This document shows, in pieces, positions 55,701 through 63,567 of a DNA stretch of 64,000 nt. The translations under genes were made by a program, and so were the position numbers. Position 1 is the stretch's first letter, and every line of letters begins with the position of its first letter. The DNA comes from an uncultured bacterium (GTDB taxonomy: Bacteria > Cyanobacteriota > Vampirovibrionia > Gastranaerophilales > Gastranaerophilaceae). Below the pieces are notes generated by a model. It did not search any database, was not told the DNA's origin, and worked only from the letters and a program-made list of their open reading frames with translations. The DNA lies in assembly GCA_902788345.1 (NCBI GenBank), contig CADAJP010000005.1, positions 1 through 64,000 on the forward strand, written 5' to 3'.

Positions 55701-56414
55701 TTCGGACCGTTTGGGAAACTTGAAAATATGATTTTAGCTGAAAACATCAGAGAATCACAATTTTTCCAAACAGCGCTCGGCGGTATTATAAATTCTATAT
55801 CAACAATTGATACTACACATTTTAACGAACTTAACGGCAAAATACACCTGAAAAACGGAATATGTAATATTTCTCATATAACATCACGGGGGAATGTAAT
55901 GAATTTACATATACTTGGTAAATTTGACATACTTAAAAATTATGCTGATATGAAAGTTCGAGTAAAAATAACATCAATTATATCAAAATTACTTGGACCG
56001 TTAAATGCGATTAATCCGGTAAATATAATGAGTAGTGCGGCAAGCATGAATGTTGTTACCGCTAAAGCCTTTTCACTGTTTTGCGTAACTGTACCGGAGG
56101 AAGAATTTTCGGTTCTACCGTCTTTTTCAAATAAATACATCGACAGCGGTGCAACTAAATTCCAGCTGGGCATAAGAGGAGATGCGGCAAAACCGCTATC
56201 ACTAATCAAATCATTTAAGTGGCTTGCTTCTCAGGCTCAGTATGATGCTGCAAGTAATTATGTTGCATCTTTGCCTGAACCGGTTGAAGGCAGTACCGCA
56301 ACAAACATTGAAGAAGCCATTGCAGAAGCAAAGGCAAGAGAAGAAGCTGAAAAGAAAACCCTCAAATATAAATTAAAACATTTGATTAAAAAAGAAAAAA
56401 CAGAAGAAAAATAA
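52704..56414 (+). CDS. AsmA-like envelope protein
   Basis: A 1236-residue protein with one N-terminal membrane anchor (about 6-29) and a huge beta-rich periplasmic part built of repeated strands. PRVIDISQYKEQIQKIVKEQ and the C-terminal region (LNGKIHLKNGICNISHI and KFDILKNYADMKVRV) are typical of the AsmA/YhdP/TamB group of bridge-like proteins that handle phospholipid transport to the outer membrane. The tail is Lys/Glu-rich. It precedes an AI-2E family membrane protein by 16 bases. AGAGGGG before the ATG. Confidence 0.82.
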   Translation: MNKALKITGIVVGILLLILYICFLFVLPRVIDISQYKEQIQKIVKEQVNLDLEYSNEQFITTPLLGAGFKADDIKVTLPDKTVVLSADNIKTAISLPHLLLLTIRVSGVDIQNPFINIEILKNGEDYKIVKHFEDLLNAKKEETFAQKPVIEETDGFRFNPEWVKIVIPNVRLHNYKLLITDLASKHYLDLHGDKLIFGYFDRKSIRVRTAADLYSDTNKNISANIDIDTFLPPPSPELDEEDDPAEKIDIMFINPVKTYQNYDLKADIDTKIKIRKTKDGGYNSYGHFNVENLTLRLSQIRLPKSYFRVKTFGSNVALDTNIYTTKDENINIFGRLNISKHPRIDLNIKSASIKFQNLLTLSKAFLDSLQIPNELGQYKASGSLLADCYIKTNFKKLKSDGFIKVEGGSLQVRNLGEVLSKVNINLMLDDSVLNIVNSGLFVENSEVKINGSINKKSYTDINIKTNAIPLSKLFNAFAPKNLRTGFNLKSGTLSSDFNIKGKMKEAITNINFKLRNFDFADRKNTFDIKNAELGSVFIYEAKTQNLLGEILNKDFRFILPKTASNIYIPRIKVNVEDKNITIAKNDLLFNNASKIVYSGKITDYEKLENIIFDAKGSVSTQDLIKLIGREFKPYINAKGSIPVELSLNGDADKKTLYAAALANSGNYITPVDIDSLQNKDTSLQATLIFKPKRLKIKDTGLFTRTVSYDEEGNKKISLGNVADLDGTVEFNRINLMKFDIPQNLTGKLHLFPRSKFVVNKSHIFAFGSLISPLVRGDLNINNLFIPEIRTALNSLNIGFTGRNININMKDLMLKNSDISADAKYSLEPKQNIELNDLKVDSKLINVDDLTSVLALVDRHIPKIPSKSSAPADIPVSIPNGTINMRKIVTGNIELANTISRLILRNNILHLNNLSTAIFKGNVNGNIDVNLLSMIINADVKGRNIDIEKALLDSSGMKDTLSGKAEFDAKLKIDGSATTQQAQMKGIEGEVNFTAKNGQFGPFGKLENMILAENIRESQFFQTALGGIINSISTIDTTHFNELNGKIHLKNGICNISHITSRGNVMNLHILGKFDILKNYADMKVRVKITSIISKLLGPLNAINPVNIMSSAASMNVVTAKAFSLFCVTVPEEEFSVLPSFSNKYIDSGATKFQLGIRGDAAKPLSLIKSFKWLASQAQYDAASNYVASLPEPVEGSTATNIEEAIAEAKAREEAEKKTLKYKLKHLIKKEKTEEK

Positions 56415-56430
56415 TTATAGGGAGATACAA

Positions 56431-57471
56431 ATGACAGAAGACTTTTTGAAAAAATTTATGAACATGAAAACCGTGTTTTATATTTTATTGACTTTCTTGG
56501 TTATATTCATGTGGAAAAATCCGGAAGTAGCCTTGATGTTATTTGTTGCAGTTGTTTTTGCAAGTTCTCTTAGCCCGCTTGTTGATAAGCTTGAGGGAAA
56601 AATAAATCGTCCTGTCGCAACTTCAATTGTATTATTCAGTTCAATCGGATTGTTACTTGCTGTATTATTACCGATTTTCTGGTTATGCGCAAGTCAGATA
56701 AAAGATTTTGCAATGCGGTTACCGAGTTATGTTGCAAGTATTGACAGCCTTACATTGAAATATCCTATTTTACAAAATTTTGGACTTCGAAATATGAATT
56801 ATGATGGAATTTTTGAATCTGTCGTTCAGTATTCATCAGATATATTCGGCAGCATTGCAGGTTTATTCGGCAGTCTTGGAACCCTGTCCGTATATGTATT
56901 ACTAACCTTAGTATTTACATTTTTCTTTTTGGCAGACAAAGAATACATAAAATCCGCAACCCTCAAACTATTTCCTGAAGACTTAAGACCTAAAACAGAA
57001 GGACTCATCGGAAAAATAGGACAAAGAATAGGCAGCTATGTTTTAGCTCAAATATGCGCAATCATCAGTGTAGGTATTGTAATGGGATTATGCCTATGGA
57101 TTTTCAGGGTTGATTATGCTTTCCTTTTGGGATTAATCACTGCAATATTAGACATTATACCTGTAATAGGCCCTGCAATAGCTCTTGTTATATGTTTGTT
57201 TGCAATATGGGAAACAGGACTCAAATCTATAATTGCAGTATGCGTGGCATTTGTACTTGCTCAATTTATTGAAAACAATTTTGTAAGACCATATGCCTTC
57301 GGAAAGCTATTAAAATTGCATCCGATGATGGTATTTATATTCCTGTTTATAGGTACAAAATATTTTGGTATTGTAGGAACGCTTTTTGCACCTGCAATTG
57401 CTGCAACCTTCTGCGTTTTGGTAGAAGAATTATATATAAATAACCTTAACAAAGCAAAAAATGGCAATTAA
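56431..57471 (+). CDS. AI-2E family transporter (PerM/YtrF-like)
   Basis: A 346-residue membrane protein with about seven to eight helices. The C-terminal signature LLGLITAILDIIPVIGPAIAL and NNFVRPYAFGKLLKLHPMMV are characteristic of the AI-2E/PerM family. Substrate unknown, many members are not autoinducer exporters. It lies 16 bases downstream of the AsmA-like gene, with AGGGAG before the ATG, and converges with recR. Confidence 0.92.
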   Translation: MTEDFLKKFMNMKTVFYILLTFLVIFMWKNPEVALMLFVAVVFASSLSPLVDKLEGKINRPVATSIVLFSSIGLLLAVLLPIFWLCASQIKDFAMRLPSYVASIDSLTLKYPILQNFGLRNMNYDGIFESVVQYSSDIFGSIAGLFGSLGTLSVYVLLTLVFTFFFLADKEYIKSATLKLFPEDLRPKTEGLIGKIGQRIGSYVLAQICAIISVGIVMGLCLWIFRVDYAFLLGLITAILDIIPVIGPAIALVICLFAIWETGLKSIIAVCVAFVLAQFIENNFVRPYAFGKLLKLHPMMVFIFLFIGTKYFGIVGTLFAPAIAATFCVLVEELYINNLNKAKNGN

Positions 57472-57485
57472 AAAAAATAATACCT

Positions 57486-58082
57486 TTATATTTCTCTGCG
57501 GCCTTCGATTGCTTTTGCAATAGTAATTTCGTCTGCATATTCAATATCAGCGCCCACAGGAAGACCAAAAGCAATTCTTGAAACTTTAATGCCGAAAGGT
57601 TTTATTAAACGCGTAAGATAAAGACTTGTTGCTTCACCCTCAACAGACGGACTTATAGCAAGTATAACTTCCTTAACCTGTTCATCGGTTAAACGGTTCA
57701 AAAGTTCTTTTATTCTTATATCCTCTGCTCCAATACCGTCTATTGGAGAAATCAACCCCTGCAATACATGATAAAGTCCTTTGTATTCATTTGTTTTTTC
57801 TATAGCGATTAAATCTTTTGATTCTGCAACAACACAAATAACCGAACGATCCCTGCTTGTCGATGAGCATATTTCACACGGGCTTGCAGAAGAGATATTA
57901 TAACAAATCTCACAAGTTTTGGTTTTTTCTTTTGCTTCAATAACTGCTCTTGCAAAATTTTCCACATCAGATTTTGGCATTCTTAACAAGTAAAAAGCCA
58001 TTCTTTGTGCAGATTTTGGCCCGACTGACGGGAATTTTTGAAACTGCTCAATTAACGCAGCTATAGACTTTGGATAAATCAT
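57486..58082 (-). CDS. recR: Recombination protein RecR
   Basis: Clamp loader-like factor of the RecFOR pathway. The 198-residue protein has a helix-hairpin-helix start (FPSVGPKSAQRMAFYLL), the zinc finger CEICYNISSASPCEIC, and a Toprim domain (VICVVAESKDLIAIE). It lies six bases after the ybaB gene, the conserved ybaB-recR pair. Confidence 0.96.
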   Translation of the reverse strand: MIYPKSIAALIEQFQKFPSVGPKSAQRMAFYLLRMPKSDVENFARAVIEAKEKTKTCEICYNISSASPCEICSSTSRDRSVICVVAESKDLIAIEKTNEYKGLYHVLQGLISPIDGIGAEDIRIKELLNRLTDEQVKEVILAISPSVEGEATSLYLTRLIKPFGIKVSRIAFGLPVGADIEYADEITIAKAIEGRREI

Positions 58083-58088
58083 ATTACC

Positions 58089-58421
58089 TTAAAACAGTCC
58101 CGGTATTTTTACTCCGCCTGTAACTTTTTTCATTCTTTCTTCCATCTCTTTGGCTGCTCTGTCGCCTGCCTGTTTCATTGCAGTAGAAATAACATCTTCA
58201 AGTGTTTCGAGCATGTCTTTATCCACACTTTCAGGATTTTCAGGATTTATAACCTCTGCAGAGATAGTTATAGATTTGAATTTTCCCTGCCCGTCACATA
58301 TAACTCTTACTCCGCCGCTTTCTCCGATTACTTCAAGATTAGCCAATTCTTCCTGAGCTTCAGCTGCCTTTTTTTGAACATTCTGAACCTGTTTCATTAA
58401 ATTACCAAAATTCAAACCCAT
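58089..58421 (-). CDS. YbaB/EbfC nucleoid-associated protein
   Basis: A 110-residue DNA-binding protein. MGLNFGNLMKQVQNVQKKAA, EVIGESGGVRVICDGQGKFK and SAMKQAGDRAAKEMEERM-like helices (here TAMKQAGDRAAKEMEERM) match the family. It precedes recR in the same operon. Confidence 0.95.
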   Translation of the reverse strand: MGLNFGNLMKQVQNVQKKAAEAQEELANLEVIGESGGVRVICDGQGKFKSITISAEVINPENPESVDKDMLETLEDVISTAMKQAGDRAAKEMEERMKKVTGGVKIPGLF

Positions 58422-58480
58422 TTTTATAGCCCCCTTTAGTCTGTTTTACTTTTAGATATTTTTTATTATACTATAAAAAT

Positions 58481-59281
58481 ATGGAGAAGAAAACCTATTT
58501 ACAAGAATCAATTAAAAACGGCAGGCTGATGAGATGGAACAATATGCCGTTAAAGGTTTATATTGCTCCGATGAAGTTTTATTCAAAACAAGGTCAGGAT
58601 GCAAAATACCGCCGTTTTGTAAGGGAAGCACTTGATGAATGGCACAGAATTTCTAACGGGAAAGTATCCTTTGTTATAGTAGATAACTTGTTAAGTTCTC
58701 AGGTTAATATTGACTGGCAAAGAGTTCAAAGACAGGCTCTCGGGCATTGCGTATTTCAATACGACCGCAATAACCGTCTGTATAGTGCAGAAGTCATGAT
58801 TGGTTTGACTGAAGGACTTGTTCACGCCGATTATGATAATGACGGCGAAGTTTACCATACCATTTTGCACGAAATCGGGCACGCAATCGGACTCGGGCAT
58901 AGTTATTTTAAAAATGATATTATGTACACTCCCCACCAAAAAGGTATTACCCATGCAGGCCCCGGGGACAAATTAACTGTTAACTGGTTATATACATTCC
59001 CTCAGGGTAAAACAGTCAATGAAATTGCCTCAAAATATCAAACCGCAGGTTCAGATCTTGATGAAGTTGCCGCCAAAATTATTTCTAAAAAAACAAAAAC
59101 AGAATTTGAAAAAGTTAAGGATAATATAGATTCCCAACCCGAAAGAAATTTACTTGACGAAGCTGAAAATATCGGGAACTTAAAAAAATACAATATGGCA
59201 CTTCAAAATATTCAAATTTCAACAGAACTCCAAGAGCAAATAAAACGACATTACAGAGATAGTTCAATGAAAGACAGATAA
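58481..59281 (+). CDS. Matrixin-like zinc metalloprotease without signal peptide
   Basis: A 266-residue protein with the metzincin site HEIGHAIGLGH (His130, Glu131, His134, His140) and a Met-turn-like IMYTP about seven residues further on. MPLKVYIAPM and ALDEWHRISNGKVSF upstream match the first strand and helix of M10-type domains. The C-terminal 90 residues are charged and helical. There is no Sec signal peptide. A TATACT box lies eight bases before the ATG and there is no Shine-Dalgarno sequence, so the mRNA may be nearly leaderless. It converges with the LptF/G gene with no gap. Confidence 0.83.
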   Translation: MEKKTYLQESIKNGRLMRWNNMPLKVYIAPMKFYSKQGQDAKYRRFVREALDEWHRISNGKVSFVIVDNLLSSQVNIDWQRVQRQALGHCVFQYDRNNRLYSAEVMIGLTEGLVHADYDNDGEVYHTILHEIGHAIGLGHSYFKNDIMYTPHQKGITHAGPGDKLTVNWLYTFPQGKTVNEIASKYQTAGSDLDEVAAKIISKKTKTEFEKVKDNIDSQPERNLLDEAENIGNLKKYNMALQNIQISTELQEQIKRHYRDSSMKDR

Positions 59282-60451
59282 CTATTCTATCGTATAAACT
59301 TTTCTGTAATACAAAAAGCACCCGACAGAAGCCAAAATTATGTTCGGAAGCCACGCCGCAAGACAGGTATTTAACGAGCCGGCAGAACCAAACGATATTG
59401 ATAAAGCACGTAAAACATAGAACGCAAATATTATCAATATACTAAACAAAAATCCTCGGTTATAACGAACCCTCGGCGGAGTAATTGCCAACGGAACACC
59501 TATGAGGACAAATACAACTGTTGTCAATGGCAATGCAATCTTGTCAAACAACTGAACCGACAAATTTCGTCTTTCCTCAGGACTTAAATCTGATTTAGTT
59601 AAATATTTTGCTAACGCCGTAAAGTTCATTTCTTTTGCCAAGTTATTATTGATTTCTTCCGACAAATCCAACCCGAATTTTACAACAGAATCATCAAATA
59701 GTGTGGTATTTAAAATTTTACCGTTATCATCTATTGTATAAATTGCCCCTTTAAAAAACTTCCAGCCTTCAGGAGATGTTTTACCCTCTCTTGCCTGTAA
59801 TATCTGAAGAGTACCCTCTTTTGAGTTATCTAAAACAGTTACATTATGAAGAGATTTCTTTCCGCTGTAACCTACATAAAATAAACGTTTTAAAAAGCCG
59901 TCACCGTTTAATTCCTTGAATACAAAATTCTGACGCCCTTCAGGAACATTTTTCTGCCCCAATGCGTATAAAGCCGTATTCTTTGAATATCTTGACATCG
60001 CCGGAGCAACAGTTTCATTTATAAAAAATGTTGCAATCGACATAATTACCGCAAATATAAATATCGGCTTTGCAATCCTGCTGAGCCCAATACCGCATGA
60101 ACGCATTACGGTAATTTCCGATGACAAACACAGCCTGTTTAAAACCATAACTGTTGCCAGCAAAACACCCATCGGAATAGACAAAACAATAACCGATGGT
60201 AAATTTAAAATTATTATAATCAAAGCATACTTAAACGGTACACCATACTGAGAAATCTGTTTTATTAAAGTAATAAATGTATCTGAAGCAAATATGATAG
60301 TAGAAAAAACAAATACGCCCATTAAAAACATGGCTATTACCTGCTTTAAAAGATATTTATCCAATATCATCATATTGTTGTACTTATCTTTCAGGTAGTT
60401 TTTCACTATATAATATTTTTCTTTTAAAAATTCATAAAGCTTTTGAAACAT
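59282..60451 (-). CDS. LptF/LptG-type permease (YjgP/YjgQ)
   Basis: A 389-residue inner-membrane component of lipopolysaccharide export. Six transmembrane helices are expected; the first three (about 35-145) and the last three (about 310-385) flank a periplasmic beta-jellyroll (about 150-300). LDKYLLKQVIAMFLMGVFVF and LSSEITVMRSCGIGLSRI (the coupling loop) are typical. A single such gene is seen; a partner may lie elsewhere. It supports an LPS-bearing or at least diderm envelope. Confidence 0.9.
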   Translation of the reverse strand: MFQKLYEFLKEKYYIVKNYLKDKYNNMMILDKYLLKQVIAMFLMGVFVFSTIIFASDTFITLIKQISQYGVPFKYALIIIILNLPSVIVLSIPMGVLLATVMVLNRLCLSSEITVMRSCGIGLSRIAKPIFIFAVIMSIATFFINETVAPAMSRYSKNTALYALGQKNVPEGRQNFVFKELNGDGFLKRLFYVGYSGKKSLHNVTVLDNSKEGTLQILQAREGKTSPEGWKFFKGAIYTIDDNGKILNTTLFDDSVVKFGLDLSEEINNNLAKEMNFTALAKYLTKSDLSPEERRNLSVQLFDKIALPLTTVVFVLIGVPLAITPPRVRYNRGFLFSILIIFAFYVLRALSISFGSAGSLNTCLAAWLPNIILASVGCFLYYRKVYTIE

Positions 60452-60542
60452 AATAGAATTTTATACTAAACAAAAAATATACACAAACATATTTTAAAAC
60501 CTTAATTTTTTTTAAAATAAGGACAAAATTATATACAAAACG

Positions 60543-60582
60543 GGCAATTTTCCGGATAGAAAATACTTTATATCTACAAGGG
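60543..60582 (+). promoter_or_regulatory. Shared promoter-like element, copy e
   Basis: GGCAATT (60543-60549), 15 bases, then ACTTTATATCTACAAGGG. The ATG follows at 60595. Confidence 0.7.
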
Positions 60583-60594
60583 GACAATTTTATA

Positions 60595-61548
60595 ATGGGA
60601 TTACAAAAAGTTGCATTTAATTTTATGGTTGAACGAGGCGGAAAACTTGCTAAAAGTTTACTGTGCACAAAACCGCAAAAAACAACTCCGGGCATTATAA
60701 AATATAATGCACTGACAAAAGACTGCGCAACTTTTACCCAAACAAAACTACCAAAAGCTGATGAATTACTTAATATAAAACAATTCCAAACAGAATCACC
60801 AAAATTTATAAAAGATAATTTTTTTGATTGCGAAGTCATAAACTGTGTGCGTTACGACAGAAAAAATAAACTTATACGAATGAATGCAGGCTTTGAATAT
60901 TCTGATCTTAAAGGCAGATATCAAATGGATAAAAGGATTTGCTGTTATCTTGATGATAATGAAAGAGTTACACAGGCACTGATGCTTGATACTGAAACAA
61001 ACAACATAAAAGCTGTCGATTTCGTAAACGAATTAAAACAAAACTATTCAAGACCTGAAGTTGAAGCATTACATTATTACAAATATCATCCCGATTCAAT
61101 TCACGCACGATTGCGTTACGGCAGAGATATGTATTCAGGAGATTTTCAGGTTGAAACAACAAATACTATAAGAAATCTTGAAGCCATTTTTGGCAATAGT
61201 TCAAAACTTTCGGTAAATAAAGAAAAAAGAATAATATACCGTGCCCTGCAAAATAGATTATCAGAAGATGAAATCTCAAACTTACAACAAATCGGTAAAA
61301 TTTTTACAGACAAATCTTTCTGCTCCACTACAACAGATTTAAAAGCTGCAAGACGTTTTGCAAACGCAAATCCGATTTTGGAAATTGAATTTCCTGAGGG
61401 TGCACAATATATTGATATGGACAAACTTTTTAATATTGACAGAGAACACTGGCTTGAAAAAGAATTTTTGCTTGATAAAAATGCAAGATTTCAGGTAATG
61501 GGGTTTGATAAAGAAAATAATATAGTTAAAGTGAAATATTTATTGTAA
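60595..61548 (+). CDS. ADP-ribosyltransferase-like effector candidate with shared leader
   Basis: A 317-residue protein. Residues 1-26 are identical to the leader of 49050-50084. The C-terminal half fits the R-S-E class of ADP-ribosyltransferase toxins: Arg216 in IIYRALQ, the S-T-T block at 244-246 in DKSFCSTTT, and Glu288-x-Glu290 in WLEKEFLL, followed by ARFQVMGF, the usual closing strand. Residues about 80-190 form a separate charged domain I do not recognise. No Sec signal peptide. Promoter element copy e lies just upstream. Host or bacterial target unknown. Confidence 0.76.
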   Translation: MGLQKVAFNFMVERGGKLAKSLLCTKPQKTTPGIIKYNALTKDCATFTQTKLPKADELLNIKQFQTESPKFIKDNFFDCEVINCVRYDRKNKLIRMNAGFEYSDLKGRYQMDKRICCYLDDNERVTQALMLDTETNNIKAVDFVNELKQNYSRPEVEALHYYKYHPDSIHARLRYGRDMYSGDFQVETTNTIRNLEAIFGNSSKLSVNKEKRIIYRALQNRLSEDEISNLQQIGKIFTDKSFCSTTTDLKAARRFANANPILEIEFPEGAQYIDMDKLFNIDREHWLEKEFLLDKNARFQVMGFDKENNIVKVKYLL

Positions 61549-61559
61549 TTTGTCTTATA

Positions 61560-61700
61560 ATTTCACTTCGGCTCGTGGCTCTGCTTGAACTATGCATTTC
61601 GCAATAAACACCACCGCTCACAAGCAAAACAAAAAGATAAACTTTTTTGTTTATACTTGTTCGTCTCTCACTTCGTTCGTGGCTCTGCTCGGGCTTTACG
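61560..61700. repeat. Dispersed repeat copy with internal hairpin
   Basis: On the minus strand it runs GAGCAGAGCC, a stem AAGTATAAACAAAAAAG / CTTTTTGTTTTGCTT-like segment, then GGTGTTTATTGCG, so its ends match those of 61701-61884. No coding capacity. Confidence 0.55.
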
Positions 61701-61884
61701 CCCTCGCAGTAAACGGCAACGTTCACAATTAGTAAAAATATTCATTTTTACATAATTGTTCAACTGTCGCTTGCGCTCCTGCCTCTGCTCGGCCCTCGCA
61801 GTAAACGGCAACGTTCACAATTAGTAAAAATATTCATTTTTACATAATTGTTCAACTGTCGCTTGCGCTCCTGCCTCTGCTCGG
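61701..61884. repeat. Two perfect 92-bp tandem repeats
   Basis: Copies at 61701-61792 and 61793-61884 are identical. Each contains the hairpin GTAAAAAT/ATTTTTAC extended by ACAATTA/TAATTGT with one bulged base. On the minus strand each starts CCGAGCAGAGG and ends GCCGTTTACTGCGAGGG, the ends of the dispersed family also found at 1-118. Confidence 0.9.
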
Positions 61885-61887
61885 GCT

Positions 61888-61915
61888 AAAAAAAAAGCTT
61901 CTTTAATAGAAGCTT
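61888..61915 (-). terminator. Strong terminator on the minus strand
   Basis: AAGCTTCT / AGAAGCTT forms an eight-pair stem followed by seven more T on the minus strand. No minus-strand gene precedes it, which supports the small RNA above. Confidence 0.85.
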
Positions 61916-62005
61916 CCTTGGAATCTGTTACAATTCCTCGTGTAAAAGGTTAGTAGGTAGAAAGTAGAAGGTAGTAGTTATATAATTAAAAAATTAATTA
62001 TATAT
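61888..62005 (-). ncRNA. Candidate small RNA with shared promoter element
   Basis: No ORF of note. On the minus strand a shared promoter element (62047-62008) is followed by an AT-rich palindrome, a C/U-rich stretch containing ACCTTCTACTTTCTACCTAC (complementary to purine-rich ribosome sites), a GGAAT/ATTCC hairpin, and the strong terminator at 61888-61915. Predicted length is about 118 nt. It lies upstream of the lipoprotein gene, in the opposite direction. Confidence 0.5.
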
Positions 62006-62007
62006 GT

Positions 62008-62047
62008 GTTATATATTTATAAAGTATTTTGTATATACTTAATTGCG
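62008..62047 (-). promoter_or_regulatory. Shared promoter-like element, copy g
   Basis: On the minus strand CGCAATT (62047-62041), exactly 15 bases, then ACTTTATAAATATATAAC. The first eight bases of the downstream half match copies b and e. Confidence 0.6.
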
Positions 62048-62145
62048 TAATAGCTTAGGTTTTGTTACATTAGTTTACAATTAGAAGAAAAATAAACAAA
62101 TTGCAAACAAAAACACCATATGGTATCTTATTTATCGGAGGAGTT

Positions 62146-62697
62146 ATGAAAAAAATTTTCTGCCTTATCATATTTACATTTATGCTTTTAACAACAGGCT
62201 GTATTAAGGCAAAAAACGAAATAAAAACAGAAAATCAGCTTATTAATGCAATAGAGCAATTTCAATATGATAAACAAGAGGTCAAACTCTATGCCATATC
62301 AAATTACATTGTAGAAACGGAATTTCTCGGCTATCAGGGAACTCACGCACTATTACAGGGGTTTTATTCAGGCATTCTGCACGAACGCCCTAATCTGTTT
62401 GGGAAACTTTACCACTATTACGGTGAAATTCACTTTGTTAGGCTTTTACAGCTGACAGAACAATTTTATCAAACAATGGAAGATATACTGGATGAAAAAC
62501 AAAAAGTTTACCCTGACGGTTCTGAATTTATAGATACACTTTGGGGATATTTCTACGCAACCGGAGATAAAAGAGTAATTCATACCCTCTGCCGTATTCA
62601 AAAAAATGATTACAACCACACTATTAAAAACAAAGTAAAAAGGTCGCTGGAAAGAAATCAAAAAACATATCCCGAATTTGAAATGAAATGTAATTGA
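62146..62697 (+). CDS. Putative lipoprotein
   Basis: A 183-residue protein. A short signal peptide ends in the lipobox LTTGC, so the Cys is probably lipidated. The mature part is helical with aromatic residues (QGFYSGILHERPNLFGKLYH). I start at 62146, which has GGAGGAG close upstream, rather than at a TTG 45 bases earlier. I recognise no family. It is probably independent of tyrA, 50 bases downstream. Confidence 0.74.
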   Translation: MKKIFCLIIFTFMLLTTGCIKAKNEIKTENQLINAIEQFQYDKQEVKLYAISNYIVETEFLGYQGTHALLQGFYSGILHERPNLFGKLYHYYGEIHFVRLLQLTEQFYQTMEDILDEKQKVYPDGSEFIDTLWGYFYATGDKRVIHTLCRIQKNDYNHTIKNKVKRSLERNQKTYPEFEMKCN

Positions 62698-62747
62698 TAA
62701 AAAATATCATTTTATGGTAAAGTCATACATATCAACGGAGATTTATT

Positions 62748-63512
62748 ATGAAAATTGGTGTAATTGGACTTGGTTTAATCGGCGGATCCATATTTAAAGA
62801 CCTAAAAGCTTTAAAATATGACATAATCGGAATTTCGCAATCGCAAAACGGCGAAAATATCCATAAAGATTTTAATATGCTCAAAGACTGCGCAATTGTC
62901 TTTGTCTGCACCGCAATGAATAAAACTCTTGATATATTGGATAAACTTGAAAATATTTTACCGCCGGAAACAATTGTGACAGATGTTTGTTCACTAAAAA
63001 CATTTGTCAGCCAAAAACAAAGGCCATATAATTTTATACCTTCACACCCAATGGCAGGCACCGAACACAAAGGATTTGAACACTCTTTTGAAGGCTTATT
63101 TAAAGGCGCAAAATGGGTAATCACCCCTTTTGAAAACCAACAAATACCTGATAATTTTCTGTCACTGATAAAAAATTTCGGAGCAGAGCCTGTAATTACA
63201 ACCCCGCAAGAGCACGACAAAGCAGTTGCACTAATTTCACACATGCCGATGCTTATTGCTCAGGCAATTTTTAAAACTGCACAAAATAATGAACTTGCGC
63301 TAAAAATCGCATCTTCAGGCTTCCGTGATATGACACGTCTTGCAATGTCAAATCCTGAAATGGCTGAAGATATGATTACTATGAATGCCGCAAATATTGA
63401 AAATGCAATTTTAAAACTTTATAAATCCATAGGCGATTTAACCGCTGAAAATTATAAAAAACAAATTGAACTAATCAGAGAAAAACGTTCTGAAATGTTT
63501 AAAATCAGCTAA
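62748..63512 (+). CDS. tyrA: Prephenate/arogenate dehydrogenase
   Basis: Oxidative step to tyrosine. The 254-residue protein has the NAD(P)-binding GVIGLGLIGGSI, VTDVCSLKTFV, the substrate-binding SHPMAGTEHKGFEHS (catalytic His), and HDKAVALISHMPMLIAQA. No ACT domain, so the short form. AACGGAGA precedes the ATG. Confidence 0.95.
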   Translation: MKIGVIGLGLIGGSIFKDLKALKYDIIGISQSQNGENIHKDFNMLKDCAIVFVCTAMNKTLDILDKLENILPPETIVTDVCSLKTFVSQKQRPYNFIPSHPMAGTEHKGFEHSFEGLFKGAKWVITPFENQQIPDNFLSLIKNFGAEPVITTPQEHDKAVALISHMPMLIAQAIFKTAQNNELALKIASSGFRDMTRLAMSNPEMAEDMITMNAANIENAILKLYKSIGDLTAENYKKQIELIREKRSEMFKIS

Positions 63513-63567
63513 AAATATGATAACTTTCTGTGCAAATTAAGTTAAAATCAGCATAAGAGAGGTTATT

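Noticed and set aside
60432..60839. A 135-residue frame opposite the ART-like gene, and a similar one at 49780-50172 opposite 49050
   Set aside because: They look alike only because they are the antisense of the shared leader; they have no ribosome site or codon bias.
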